Shown: positions 12,144-22,734 of the stretch, piece by piece | Position numbering within the stretch: position 1 is the first letter of the stretch | Layout: every line of letters begins with the position of its first letter | Assembly: GCA_963682025.1 (NCBI GenBank) | Contig: OY821521.1 | Span: forward strand, 118,456,012-118,520,011 | From: Cordilura impudica | Lineage: Eukaryota > Arthropoda > Insecta > Diptera > Scathophagidae | Direction: 5' to 3' | DNA length: 64,000 nt | The notes under the pieces: model-generated | Told to the model about the DNA's origin: nothing | Database searches by the model: none | The model's input: only the letters and a program-made list of their open reading frames with translations | Program-made: the position numbers and the translations under genes

Positions 12144-13180
12144 ATGGACGCATTACCACATTTTTTTGATGATGCTATCTTGGACGATTATGAAGAAGTA
12201 ATGGAAGTAGCGGAATCATTACCGGCTGCAACCCCTATGGCTGCTCCTCTAGAAACTTTACCGACGTCTACTCCCATAGATGAACCTGGTCCTGTTGGTG
12301 TGCCTCCTCCAACTGTTGCGCCTGAAACTATCGCAACACCAACACCATCGCCGATCTCCGAACCTTTGCCAAAATCTTCGAAAATCGCGGGCTCGAATAG
12401 TAGAAATAAAATTGCAAAAATAACTGATTCAACTAATCGACGTTGCAGAGTTTGTCCAAATTAGCATCCTCTACGTTTCTGTCCGGTCTTCCGAAAGATG
12501 AGTCACGAGCAAAAACTTCGTATGGTAGTTCTTCACCACTACTGCTCTCGCTGCTTAGCTCATTCCCATACGGCTAAAGATTGTGTGAGCACCTTTACGT
12601 GCCGGGAGTCTAAAGGGGACCATAACGTTCTTTTACATTCTTATCGGTCAAACACTTCTTCGAAACGTCTTAAATCCTCCGGATCTAAAAAGGACACCTC
12701 TGCACGTACAGTATCTCACTCTGGTCAGTTAGATACCCATAAAAAAATTATATCTCTGCGCACCCAAAACTCTATGTCCTCCGTTTTCCAACCGAGTCCA
12801 CTACCAATAAGGCATGTGGTATCCTTTTCCCCCACTTTTATAGGAAGATTGTATCTGCCAAAAAATGTAATCCCTGTACAGCAGCCTTGGATCCTTGTTG
12901 TAAGGTCAGCTATGTATGCGAGTCCTTGGTGCATCAGCTCCGTATAACGATTGGCTTTTCCTATGACGCAAAAAAGACTATAAATTTTACGGCGAAGGTG
13001 TGAAGGATGAGGGGTATTCCAACTCCTACGGAATCCGTTCCTGATACTGTAAAGGAACAATCTGTTGGATTTCAACTAGCTGATCCAAATTTTAATCTCG
13101 CGGGGCGGGTTGTTTTGGTTTTAGGACTTTGTAGCGTAATTGCATTCATAAATTGGACGATAACTTTATTTAGTCACTAA
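12144..13180 (+). pseudogene. extra 3' ORF of BEL-1: Pro-rich leader, zinc knuckles, protease-like fold
   Basis: A separate ORF begins with ATG at 12144, 50 bases after the pol stop. It starts acidic (ALPHFFDDAILDDYEEVME), continues with a Pro/Thr/Ala-rich stretch, then Gag-like zinc knuckles after a TAG at 12463: CRVCP..HPLRFCP, YCSRCLAHSHTAKDC and C...HNVLLH (about 12450-12650). Further on, in other frames, come LDPCCKVSYVCESLVHQLR (about 12884-12940) and VGFQLADPNFN...VLVLG (about 13058-13130). These resemble the protease-to-pol junction of BEL elements, but with D-P-C-C where D-x-G is expected. This is a second, partial gag-pro-like module after pol. Similar zinc-knuckle ORFs are remembered from other fly BEL-type elements; the function is unknown. 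It is frameshifted here. Confidence 0.6.
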
Positions 13181-13342
13181 TAAATGTTATTGTCCAAAAT
13201 ATGTGCAATCACAAACATTCGCTGACGCGGAAGTACATTAAAGTTCACTGTCCATACGTTGTGCATTGAACTATTCATGTATATACAACTGCCGATACAG
13301 CGAATGTATTGTGCAATAAACATTAACACCATACCACGCAAT
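13181..13342 (+). other. BEL-1 3' non-coding segment before the Gypsy insertion
   Basis: About 160 bases after the 3' ORF with no similarity to the right-hand side of Gypsy-1. BEL sequence appears to resume at 24457. Confidence 0.4.
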
Positions 13343-13595
13343 TGTTGTTGCGTATTAACTTGATTTTTGCTGTGTTATGAATTCGGAGTATAACACAGAG
13401 AAATCCAATAATCATGTGTATGTATGTTTTCAGGTATTTTTATACACAATCAATAAAACTATGTAAAAATTGAAGAATAAAAAGAATTGAAATAATAAAG
13501 AATAATTAATTTATCATTGGACACTAAACAGAAGTGGTGTCGTTATTTTTTGGTTTTAAACTTACAATAATATCATTACGGAGATATGTTATCAC
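13343..13595 (+). repeat. Gypsy-1 5' LTR
   Basis: Starts TGTTGTTGCGTATT and ends near GATATGTTATCACA, immediately before the primer site. It matches 24204-24456 over 253 bases. The start is placed where the two copies begin to agree, so a longer original LTR that was later trimmed is possible. Confidence 0.75.
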
Positions 13596-13599
13596 ATTA

Positions 13600-13617
13600 T
13601 GGCGATCCTGCCAGGAG
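13600..13617 (+). other. Gypsy-1 primer binding site
   Basis: TGGCGATCCTGCCAGGAG lies 4 bases after the LTR. Its first 13 bases are identical to the primer site of Gypsy-2. The mdg1/412 group is known to prime with an arginine tRNA; the exact tRNA here is not determined. Confidence 0.7.
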
Positions 13618-14215
13618 CAAAACGACTTTTAAAGAAAAACCAAAATTGTGTGCAATCTTAAACTTTTCGAAAAAATATTAAAAGTGATGAAAAAAAAGTA
13701 AAAGTAATTATTTGCAAATTCTACAAGAATCATCTTAAGACAAAATCTACAAATTGCAAAAGTAATTTAAACAGAACAATATAAACACAAAAAAAAATAA
13801 ATCCCTGAAAAGAAGAGAAGTGAAAAAAAAATTTCGAAGGAACTAAATAAAAGTTTTCATAAACTCTTTATTTTAATCATGTTTTTAAAACATGATTAAA
13901 ATGATTTTGAATGTTGATTCACAATAATACAAAATATTTCGTAAAAAAACAGGTGAGGCTAAAACACCTGCAACAGCAGTAACAAAATAAGGAACAACAG
14001 CCAGAACAAATTCATTGCCGATAAAGGCTGCAACATTGTCAACAACAGGAAGTGTTTTATCCAGAATAACAATAGAAGTAAAAACAGCATCAACAAAATG
14101 AAGTGTTTCATTCAGCAAAAGCAGGTAGCAGTAATATAAGATAAGATCTTTAAGTATTTATAAATTTTATTTTATAATTTTTTTTTTTTTTTAATTTAAT
14201 TTATTTTTTAAAAGG

Positions 14216-14437
14216 GAAGATCGCGGCCACAATCGCTGCAATCAACCTAAATTTATCTTAAAACAATTTTTTTTATTAAAGGAAGATCGCGGCCACAAGC
14301 GCTGCAATCAACCTAAATTTATCTTTTTTTTTATTTAAAGGAAGATCGCGGCCACAAGCGCTGCAATCTACCTGAATTTTTTTTAATACTTTTTAATTTT
14401 TGTAACAAGGACGATCGCGGCCACAAGTGCTGCAATC
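14216..14437. repeat. four-copy GC-rich leader repeat in Gypsy-1
   Basis: A 28 bp unit (GAAGATCGCGGCCACAAG then CGCTGCAATC) occurs at 14216-14243, 14282-14309, 14341-14368 and 14410-14437. Spacing is 66, 59 and 69 bases with AT-rich spacers. The core is nearly invariant and GC-rich in otherwise very AT-rich DNA, with embedded GCGGCC and AGCGCT palindromes. It lies in the untranslated leader upstream of all ORFs, where the gypsy element of Drosophila carries its protein-binding insulator repeats. A binding-site array is an inference. Confidence 0.8.
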
Positions 14438-14631
14438 GACCATACCATCTCTTGTATTTATATTTGTTGAAAATGTTGTTTTTAGTCACAACTACTAATT
14501 AGAGGAGAATTTATTTTGATAATAACAATCTTTTATGAATTTCTTTCTGGAGATAATATTTTTGCCATTATTCTATTTTGGTTTGATTATGTGAGCTTTT
14601 TTTTTTATTTATTTTTTTTTTTTTTGTGAAA

Positions 14632-14850
14632 ATGGGGGGACACCATTCAAAGATTAACAAACCTAACGCTAACGTAATAAATGAAATTGAAATGAACCAA
14701 CCCTCTTCCAACACGGACATTTATTTAATAATAATAATAATAATTACATCAGCACAGTTAGCTACAATTTTATATCAATTGCACAAGAGATCACTAAGAA
14801 AAAATTATATTAGAGACGCATCAGTGGCAAATCATTTAGATAAAATTTAA
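14632..14850 (+). CDS. small membrane ORF with N-myristoylation motif (Gypsy-1 leader)
   Basis: 72 residues starting MGGHHSK. Gly2 with Ser6 fits the N-myristoylation pattern M-G-x-x-x-S/T. The frame also allows MK two codons earlier, but the MGG start makes better sense. Residues about 28-45 form one hydrophobic segment with a run of six isoleucines, followed by basic residues (HKRSLRK), as in a single-pass membrane peptide. The GC-free, A-rich codon use is like that of neighbouring ORFs. It is the first of four small ORFs before gag and lies 10 bases before the next. Gypsy-2 carries two small membrane ORFs in the equivalent region. No database family is recognised; a role at the membrane is inferred only from the motif and the segment. 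Confidence 0.55.
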   Translation: MGGHHSKINKPNANVINEIEMNQPSSNTDIYLIIIIIITSAQLATILYQLHKRSLRKNYIRDASVANHLDKI

Positions 14851-14860
14851 ATTAAAAGAA

Positions 14861-15289
14861 ATGGATCAGACTAAAGCCGGACCAAAGCAATTGACAATAC
14901 AAGAATATTGGAAAAGACAACCAAAATACAGGAAACTACGTGAAGCAGAGGAAAGACTAACAAATATCCCAAAAATAGGTTTCCCAGCAATAAAGAAAAT
15001 TATAGAATCAAATAGAGAACTGGTAGACAATAGTAAAGATAGCTTTTGTGTGGATATCCCCAGGGACTTCATAGACATCGACATAAATAGTCCGACAATT
15101 GGAATTAATGAGAACCAAGCTTAGAATGAGCATACCCCTATAGAGGAAGACACAAGAAAAAAGAAAAGGAAAAATAAAAGAGGGGGAGTTATAAAACGAA
15201 TGAGGAGCGAGTCTAGGAAGATCGAACAACTGACAGTAGGAACTCCTGAGTATTCTAAGGTACAGGAAGAGCACCTAATATAGAATTTA
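14861..15289 (+). pseudogene. basic leader ORF with GPxxLTxxEYxKR motif (Gypsy-1)
   Basis: ATG at 14861. Residues 7-19 read GPKQLTIQEYWKR, matching GPQRLTVEEYLKR at the start of a 105-residue ORF in Gypsy-2 (53790 on the minus strand). The frame stops at 15122 (TAG) and, if read through, continues in the same phase to a second TAG near 15282 with a strongly basic KKKRKNKRGG stretch and a TPEYSKVQEEH helix. The intact protein was probably about 140 residues. Basic, lysine-rich and without a membrane segment, it might bind nucleic acid. Not recognised as a known family; conservation between two different elements argues it was real. Confidence 0.5.
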
Positions 15290-15329
15290 GAACTTAAAAA
15301 GACTAGAGGAATAAGGAAAATTTCCGGCA

Positions 15330-15521
15330 ATGCCTAGACGGACAAGAAAATATATAGAAGCCAAATTGAACAGAGCCTATCTAGAATTTACGCCATTTAC
15401 TAAGGAACAACATGACAACCATTCAAGAATATTAGATATAGTAGATAAAGAAATATTAAGATTAGCCCAAGAGGGATATTTCACCAACGGGGTGGAAGAT
15501 TTTAAACCACCGGAATATTGA
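15330..15521 (+). CDS. short MP-starting leader ORF (Gypsy-1)
   Basis: 63 residues, beginning MPRRTRKYIEAKLNRAYLEF and then FTPFTKEQ, with an amphipathic helix rich in Ile, Leu and charged residues and ending PPEY. Its position, length, basic start and P-F-T-x-E-Q then L...E..G pattern parallel the 68-residue ORF at 52934-52728 in Gypsy-2, which begins MPIKLRRDRSKNK and has KPYNPEE. It is intact. No function is known. It is the third in the run of small ORFs between PBS and gag. Confidence 0.45.
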   Translation: MPRRTRKYIEAKLNRAYLEFTPFTKEQHDNHSRILDIVDKEILRLAQEGYFTNGVEDFKPPEY

Positions 15522-15698
15522 CCCGAAAGATATAGGACAAAAGGAGCGGAGTCAATGGAAGACAATTAATAAATCTCTTAACACTATATTTAAATTTATG
15601 CTTTCATGTTTTATTTTTATACTTTCAACAAAAACTAACTAAATATATAGGCAATAGAATTACGAGTAAAATGTCATTAAAACCGATAATAGGGGATT
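15522..15698 (+). other. short leader gap in Gypsy-1
   Basis: 177 bases, AT-rich, between the third small ORF and the coiled-coil/gag ORF. No feature seen. Confidence 0.3.
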
Positions 15699-16929
15699 AT
15701 GACTGACAAATGGGAACTAATTATAGGCAACATACAATTTTTTCATGAAGACTTCAAGAATTCATATAAATGTATCAATAACAATACTTATATAATGGAT
15801 GATACCATAAAGAAACATTTGAAAACATTAATAGAAAATTATAATAACATAGCAAGACTAGTTTCGAAATATAAACTAGATTATACGAAAGAGCATTTGA
15901 AAATAGTAGTTGACATATATTGGGACGTAAGAGATAGATTAGTAAAAATATATGACAAATATGGTAAAAGAGAGAATATACCGCACGATTATACGGAACA
16001 GATTAAATTGAATATAGATAAGATAATTGTAATAAGTACTAAACTAAGTCCCGAAACAATTGAGGAAGAAGATTCAAATGTTAAGGGTGACACAGAAATG
16101 GAAGGAGAACAAGTTAAGGATTTTATAGAAGAAGTAATCAATAAAGTAATAGCAAAAGAGGAACTAAATATGGCCCAAACAGTGGAACAATTCGTGGATA
16201 CTGCGTCCAAATTCATTTCGGACTACGATGGAGACGGTGCAAAACCTACAGAGCTTCATCGATGGTCTGATAATGATTGACCAACTAAAAGGAGCCCACG
16301 AAATGATAGCTATTTCACTTGTTAAGACAAAGCTAAAGGGAACTGCCCGACAATTGATCACAGATGAAACAACTATAGTACAAATTAAAGAAAAATTACA
16401 AAGATCAATAAAAGGCGAACCTGTTGGTGGACTAATTGCCAAGCTTATGAACATACAGCAAAGGAATAAAACGGCCAACGCATACACTAGTGAAGTAGAA
16501 GATTTGGCGAAAAGGATTCATAATGCCTACATTGCGGACGGAGTACCACCAGCAGCAGCCAAAGAATATACCACAAAAGCAGCAGTAAATGCTATAGTGG
16601 CAAATTGTAACAATGATAATGTCAAACTCATCATGAAAGCGGGTCAGTTTTCTTCATTAGACCAAGCTATTCAAAAATTTATTGAAACATGCACCGAAAC
16701 AACGGGAAGCAAAGATACTGTGTTGTACTATAGACAACAGAACAGATCATATAATGGCCATGGCAACAAAAATTTCCGAAATAATGACAATAATTGGCAC
16801 CAAAGTCGCCAAGGTACCTATAAGGGAAATAACGATTCCAGAGGTAGAAATAGACACAACTACATGAACAATGGAAATCGAAGACAACAGGAAAATACAG
16901 AGGTCGGGACCGTCAAGTCCGACCAATAG
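15699..16929 (+). pseudogene. Gypsy-1 coiled-coil leader ORF running into gag
   Basis: The ORF at 15699-16280 (193 residues) begins MTDKWELIIGN, is rich in Lys, Ile and Glu with heptad-like spacing, and ends in what looks like the Gag N-terminus (MAQTVEQFVDTASKF...ISDYDGD at about 16171-16240). A one-base shift near 16250 moves to 16228-16929, which reads NLQSFIDGLIMIDQ...ISLVKTKLKGTARQLI, typical of the mdg1/412 Gag capsid, then an Asn-, Gly- and Arg-rich tail in place of zinc knuckles (about 16735-16900). Gag assembles the particle and the basic tail would hold RNA. The frameshift breaks it. In Gypsy-2 the coiled-coil ORF is likewise immediately upstream of gag but in another frame. Confidence 0.7.
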
Positions 16930-16995
16930 AGAGTACAATCAATGCGGGTTCGGAAAACCAGGAATAGCCTTTGGGGGGAAAAGAAAAATATATAT

Positions 16996-18925
16996 GTATA
17001 AATTAAACTTAAGCTTTGGTGTGTTTGTAAAATTTTACAATTATCATACAAAACAAATTCTTGTTTTACTTGTGGATACAGGAGCAGAAATATGTCTGAT
17101 AAAAAAAAGAAAATCTTGGAGAAAATAATTTTATCAACAAACGGGAAATAACAACGATTAGTGGCATAGGCGAAGGAACCATTTAGTCAATAGGTTCAAC
17201 CGATCTGGAAATTTGCAGGGAGGATTTCATAATACCTCATGAATTTCATGTGGTACACAATGACTTCCCAATACCATGTAGCGGAATCATAGGGATGGAT
17301 TATTTGAAAACTTTTAATTGTAGCATTGATTTCATGGAGAACAAAGAGTGTCTTGTCATGAGACCTAAAAATTTTCGAACACTAACAATTCCGATATACC
17401 ACATATACGATAATGATTACGTCGTTATACCAGCAAGGGCTCAGGTAATACGCAAGATACAATTTAATACACAGCATGAGGAACTACTGGTATTGAACCA
17501 AGAAATAAAACCAGGCGTATACATTGCAAATACGCTGGCGCAAGGCAATAACGCGTATGTCAGAATTCTTAATACTAACAAAGAAAACATGACGATAAAT
17601 ATTAATAACATCCAAACGGAGAATTTAAACGAGTATGATGTTATATATCCTGTTACTGACCAAAAGAGCGACAATAGGACGGATAAAATTTTGGAAAAAT
17701 TATCGAAAAATTTCCCTAAGGAATTCGAGTGTGAACTGACAACATTATGCTCGGATTATTCTGATATATTTGCTTTAGAAACAGAAATGATAACCACAAA
17801 CAATTTTTACAAACAACATTTAAGACTGGGTGATAACACACCAACATATATAAAAAATGATAGAATCCCACATTCACAAAATTTAGAAGTAGAAAAACAA
17901 GTAGGAAAGTTAATAGACGATGATATTATAGAACCATCGACGTCAGAGTACAACAGCCCATTGCTAATTGTACCAAAAAAGGCACTCCCAAATTCAACGG
18001 TGAAAAGGTGGAGATTGGTCGTAGATTACCGCCAGGTAAATAAGAAATTATTAGCTGATAAATTCCCTCTCCCAAGAATAGAGGACATTCTTGACCAATT
18101 GGGTAGAGCAAAGTACTTTTCGTGCCATGACTGTCAGGCTTCCATCAGATTGAGTTACATGAGAATTCAACAGACATTACATAATTTTCAACTGAAAATG
18201 GCTCTTATTGCTTCAAACGGGCTAAAGATAGCTCCAAATTCGTTTCAGCGTATGATGATCTAGCATTCACTGGTTTAAGGCCATCCCAGGCGTTTCTATA
18301 TATGGATGATTTAGTTGTGTTAGGCTGCTCTGCGAAACACATGTTGAACAACTTAACGGACGTTTTCAATATTTGTCGAAAACACAATCTAAAGTTGCAT
18401 CCTGAAAAATGTACGTTTTTCATGCACGAGGTTACTTACCTAGGGCATAAGTGCACCAATGAGGGCATTTTACCGGATGATGGAAGGTACTCAGCAATTA
18501 AACATTACCCAGTACCATCGAATGCGGATGAAGCTAGAAGATTCATTGCTTTCTGTAACTATTACAGAAGGTTTATTAGCAATTTCGCTGATTACTCCCG
18601 TCATATAACAGGACTTACGAGAAAAGGTGCAGAATTCCGTTGGACGGCCGAATGCCAACAGGCTTTTGAATATTTAAAAACCGCTCTACTAAGTCCACAG
18701 ATATTACAATATCCAGACTTCACTAAGGAATTTTGTATAACAACGGATGCCAGTAAACATGCATGCGGTGCAGCTTTGACACAAGAGTATAATGGTAGAC
18801 AGCTACCGATATCATATGCTTCTAAATCTTTTACAAAAGGCGAAGCAATAAATCGACAATTGAACAGGAACTCGCTGCGATTCATTGGGCAATTCAATAT
18901 TTTCGATCATATATATATATGGTAA
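16996..18925 (+). pseudogene. Gypsy-1 protease and reverse transcriptase
   Basis: LLVDTGAEICLIKK (about 17069-17110) is a retroviral aspartic protease active site. After a frame change near 17120 the flap and IIGMDYLKTFNCSIDF follow (about 17290). RT blocks: TPTYIKNDRIPH, IIEPSTSEYNSPLLIVPKK (about 17925-17985), KRWRLVVDYRQVNKKLLADKFPLPRI (about 18000-18075). A degraded palm follows, ending in a stop at 18263. In a new frame comes YMDDLVVLG at 18297-18325, and then LGHKCTNEGILPD and FCNYYRRFI. Pol would copy RNA into DNA. At least two frameshifts and a scrambled palm around 18120-18200 show it is dead. Confidence 0.85.
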
Positions 18926-20380
18926 GCATTTTTTGGTAAAAACAGACCACCGGCCACTAATATACTTGTTTTCTATGAAAAACCCCAGCTCAAAACTTAC
19001 TAGAATGAGCGAATACGACTTTACAGTCGAATACCTCAGAGGCAAAGATAATTATGTAGCAGATGCACTATCACGAATAACGATAGATGATCTGAGAAAT
19101 ATAAATGTGAACAAAGCCGTTCTCAAAGTAACAACGAGATCGGCTACAGAAAAAATTAACTTCGGACAATTATTCTCCAGGTTAGAATCACTAACCGGCA
19201 AATATAAAGTAAATAAAGTACGAATGGCACCTAATGAGAAAATTTTCGAATTTGTCTCAATGCAAGATTTTAAGGCCAAGGGCAATATATTTTTGGATAA
19301 ATTAAGAGTAGCGCTACTCCCAAAGGTAATAAAAATGAAATAAATAAGATATTGAAGCAATATCATGATGATCCCATACAAGGAGGTCATTCAGGCATAA
19401 CAAGGACAATTGGAAAGATTAGACGATATTTCTACTGGCCGAAAATGATCAAGTCGGTTTCTGATTACATAAGATCTTGTAGGAAATGTCAAGAATCCAA
19501 AACTATTAGACATACAAAAATACCAATGACTATAACGGATACTCCGATCGATGCTTTCGATACGGTCTTGGTAGATACGATTGGACCACTCCCAATGACG
19601 GAAGATGGTTTTGAATATGCAGTCACCATTTTATGCGACATGACAAAATATCTAGTAACAGTGCCAGTACGCGATAAAAGCGCGAAAACAGTACCCAAAG
19701 CTATATTTGATTCATTTATCTTGGCTTATGGCACTATGAGGACGCTCATTACGGACATGGGTACAGAATACAAGAACAGTATTTTGAATGAGATATGCAA
19801 ATATATGAAAATTAAGAAGGTAACTTCTACGGCACACCACCATCAAACGCTAGGAACGGTGGAAAGAAGCCATAGAACTTTCAACGAATATGTACGTTCC
19901 TACATATCTGTTGAAAGAGATGATTGGGATGAATGGCTAAAGTACTTTACGTATTGTTTTAACACAACACCTTGAGAGGCCCACGGATACTGCCCCTTTT
20001 GAATTAGTGTTCGGAAGTATCCCATATGGATTCAATAGACTTAACAACAAAGATAGAATAGATCCTATATATAATATAGAAGAACTATAGTAAGGAAATA
20101 AAATATAGGTTAAAAGTAGCACGTAAGAGAGCTAGAGATAAGCTCATTAGGAATAAGCAAAACAGTAAGAATTATTATGATAAGAATATAAAGGAATTAG
20201 ATATAAAAATAGGAGATAAGGTATTACTTAGAAAAGAAACAGGACATAAACTTGAAAGTAAATATATAGGACCTTATACAGTAGAAAGTTTAGAAAATAA
20301 CGGAAATATAATAATAAGATCACAAAAGGACGACAAAAAACAATTAGTACACAAAAACAGATTAAAATTATATTCCTAAA
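18740..20380 (+). pseudogene. Gypsy-1 RNase H and integrase
   Basis: RNase H: TTDASKHACGAALTQ (about 18739) and, after a frame change near 18900, TDHRPLIYLFSMKNPSS and LRGKDNYVADALSRI (to about 19085). Integrase: GGHSGITRT...YFYWPKM...SCRKCQE zinc region (about 19382-19500), then core residues in LVDTIGPL (Asp, about 19574), ITDMGTEY (Asp, about 19757) and LGTVERSHR (Glu, about 19863). A TGA at 19973 and a shift lead to ELVFGSIPYG. The last part, from about 20095, has the GPY/F-type GPYTVESL (about 20270) and ends HKNRLKLYS near 20380. Integrase would insert the DNA copy. It is broken by frameshifts and stops. Confidence 0.85.
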
Positions 20381-21239
20381 ACTAAAAAAAAAAAAAAAGG
20401 AAAAGGTCATGTAATATCTAATCATTTCTAACTATCTCCAGAATCTAATTGAACACAAAATAAAATCTCCAATTAATTAATAAAATCACATATATACGTA
20501 TTATTTAATAAACTATTACAATAACATTTTTTTATATATACGAGAATCTTATAAATATAAATAATAATGATGTTTAACAAAATTTATATAAAATATTTTA
20601 AATCTCCAAATAACAATAATGAAAATTTTAAAAATATAAAAAAAAAATTGTGTGATGAATTGTTTAATTTTAATTTTAAAATTTTTTTTTTCTATCCAAA
20701 TCAATTGGATTAGAACTAAGATAAAATTATTTTCTAAATAAAATATTTAATTACTAGTGGATTGTGTGGCGCCTAGGCGCCCGTTTATTTTGACTTTAAC
20801 AAACTAAATTTTTTTCCCATTTCAAAATTTTCCTATATTTTATATATTTAAAAAAAAAATTAATTTTAATGTTTTTAAAATTTAAAAAAAAAATTGGAAA
20901 ACAGTTGTAAAAAATACAAACCAAAAACTTCGATTTTCGAATGAAGTTTTGTAAAAGATCCTTTTATGTATATGTTCGCATAAGTTTGCCAGTAGCCAAC
21001 CTTTGCTTTATATTTTCTGTTTCTATACATAAAGAGTTTTTAATATTATATGATTTTAAAAAAATATTTTATTTTGATAGAAACTCGGTAATTTTAGTCT
21101 TATTAAGACAAACTGTTAATATGTGTATTTTTAAAAATTTAATTTATGTTTTATAACTTTTTAAAATGTATCAAAATAAATAACTTATTCAACTAAAAAA
21201 AGTTTTTAAAACTTTCGGACAAAACAAAAAAATACTTCT

Positions 21240-21315
21240 GTTATAACGAACTTAGTCTATAACGATCTAATTTGGCCGGTCCCGCCGAGTTCGTTATAAC
21301 CGAACTCCATTTTAT
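21240..21315. mobile_element. terminus of a pogo/Tc-like element
   Basis: TTATAACGAAC, GGCCGGTCCCGCCGAGTTCG and TTATAACCGAACTCCATT follow each other here. The same arrangement, with changes, ends the element at 57913-59020. Only one end was found, so the limits of this copy are unknown. Confidence 0.5.
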
Positions 21316-22644
21316 TGTAGAAAAAATAGAATAGCATAGAAAAAAAAAACTTTTTAGAGCAAGGTTCCTAAAAGTTTCTTATGGGGGGAGTTTTAAAGGT
21401 TTTAAAAGTTAATAGTAATAATTAATTGCATAATTCTTTTTTGAAGACATGAATACACGTTATAGCATAACATTTAAAGAATCTTGGAAAAAATTTTCAA
21501 CTAAAAATGTTAATAAATAAGTCCGTGACAGCCAATATCCGGAGGCGTTGTTGTTTTGCGGTGAACATCATAACTCGTTACCGGACCATGTGGAAAAAAA
21601 ATCGAAATGCGTTTAAAAGGTGACATGTTTCCTGAAGTAGTGACGAAGTGTTTTTCAATTTTTTTTGCAGCATTTTGAAGAGAAAAACGATTTTTGCTAT
21701 ACAATTTCGGGAATTTGTTAAAAAATGGGGAAGAAAATGGAATTAAAAAAAAACTTCGTGGTTACCTGATGATTTTTGTGTAGATATAGTGTCTAAAATT
21801 TCAAAAGAATCGGTCAAGAAGATGTTCGCGGACTTCGAACATTTATTTGCGAGAAAATCGGTTTAAAGTTTTTTAAAAACTGATTTGTATACTATATACC
21901 GTATGAGGCCGGTCGCTGGAAACGCTGTATCTTTTTAAGTTTTGCTTTGATTTACTTAAAATTTTGACACAACACTCTCGACATGTTGTGCATTCAGGAA
22001 GAGAAATGCAAAGAAAGGTTTTAAAACCTACCACCCCTTAAGGAAATGCAAACACCAATACACCAATGTACACAAAAAAGAAAAAAATATTTCATATTTC
22101 ATCATACATGTAAACTGAAAAAAAAGAGAATAAATCAAAAAAAAAAAAAAAATAAAAAATGCGCGCGTATTAGTTTTACTTAAAAAAAAATCGCTTTTAA
22201 TTCTTCCATGATAATTTCAATAAATTATTCAAATTAAAATCTTATATATAACTTTTTACGTAATTTATGTTTGTCCAAATTTTTTTAAAAGCATATTATG
22301 CAAAAATTAATATTGTGAGTGAAAAAAAAATTATGTTCCCACCTCTCTTTTAAAATTACAATGTAATTTAATTATGCAAAGTTACAATAATTTAAATTTT
22401 AAACTTAATATTGCACTATATATTTCTTCAAAGGCTTTTCAATACAGAGTTATAAACGAAATCATACGTTGGACAACAACAAAATCCACATTGAAGATCT
22501 CTTTTTTGTCAAATATTTATTAAAAAAAGCATGCTCTTTGGTAAGTGCTGGGCATCAATGAACTGAGCGAAAGTACTCTTAACTATACAAAACAATTTTG
22601 AGATGAAAAACAAAACAGACAAACGAATAAGTTTAGTAAGTGTT

Positions 22645-22734
22645 GCCAAATTTGACAACTTATTGTAATTTCGACGATTTTGCAATTTTGCCAATTTTGA
22701 CAACTTATTGTAATTTCGACGATTTTGCAATTTG
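22645..22734. repeat. 45 bp tandem duplication
   Basis: Two adjacent near-identical 45-base units, each containing TTGACAACTTATTGTAATTT and CGACGATTTTGCAATTT. AT-rich, non-coding. Confidence 0.8.

Noticed and set aside
13885..14118. Minus-strand hydrophobic 77-residue ORF in the Gypsy-1 leader
   Set aside because: On the wrong strand for the element, starting at a short palindrome, with no counterpart in Gypsy-2.
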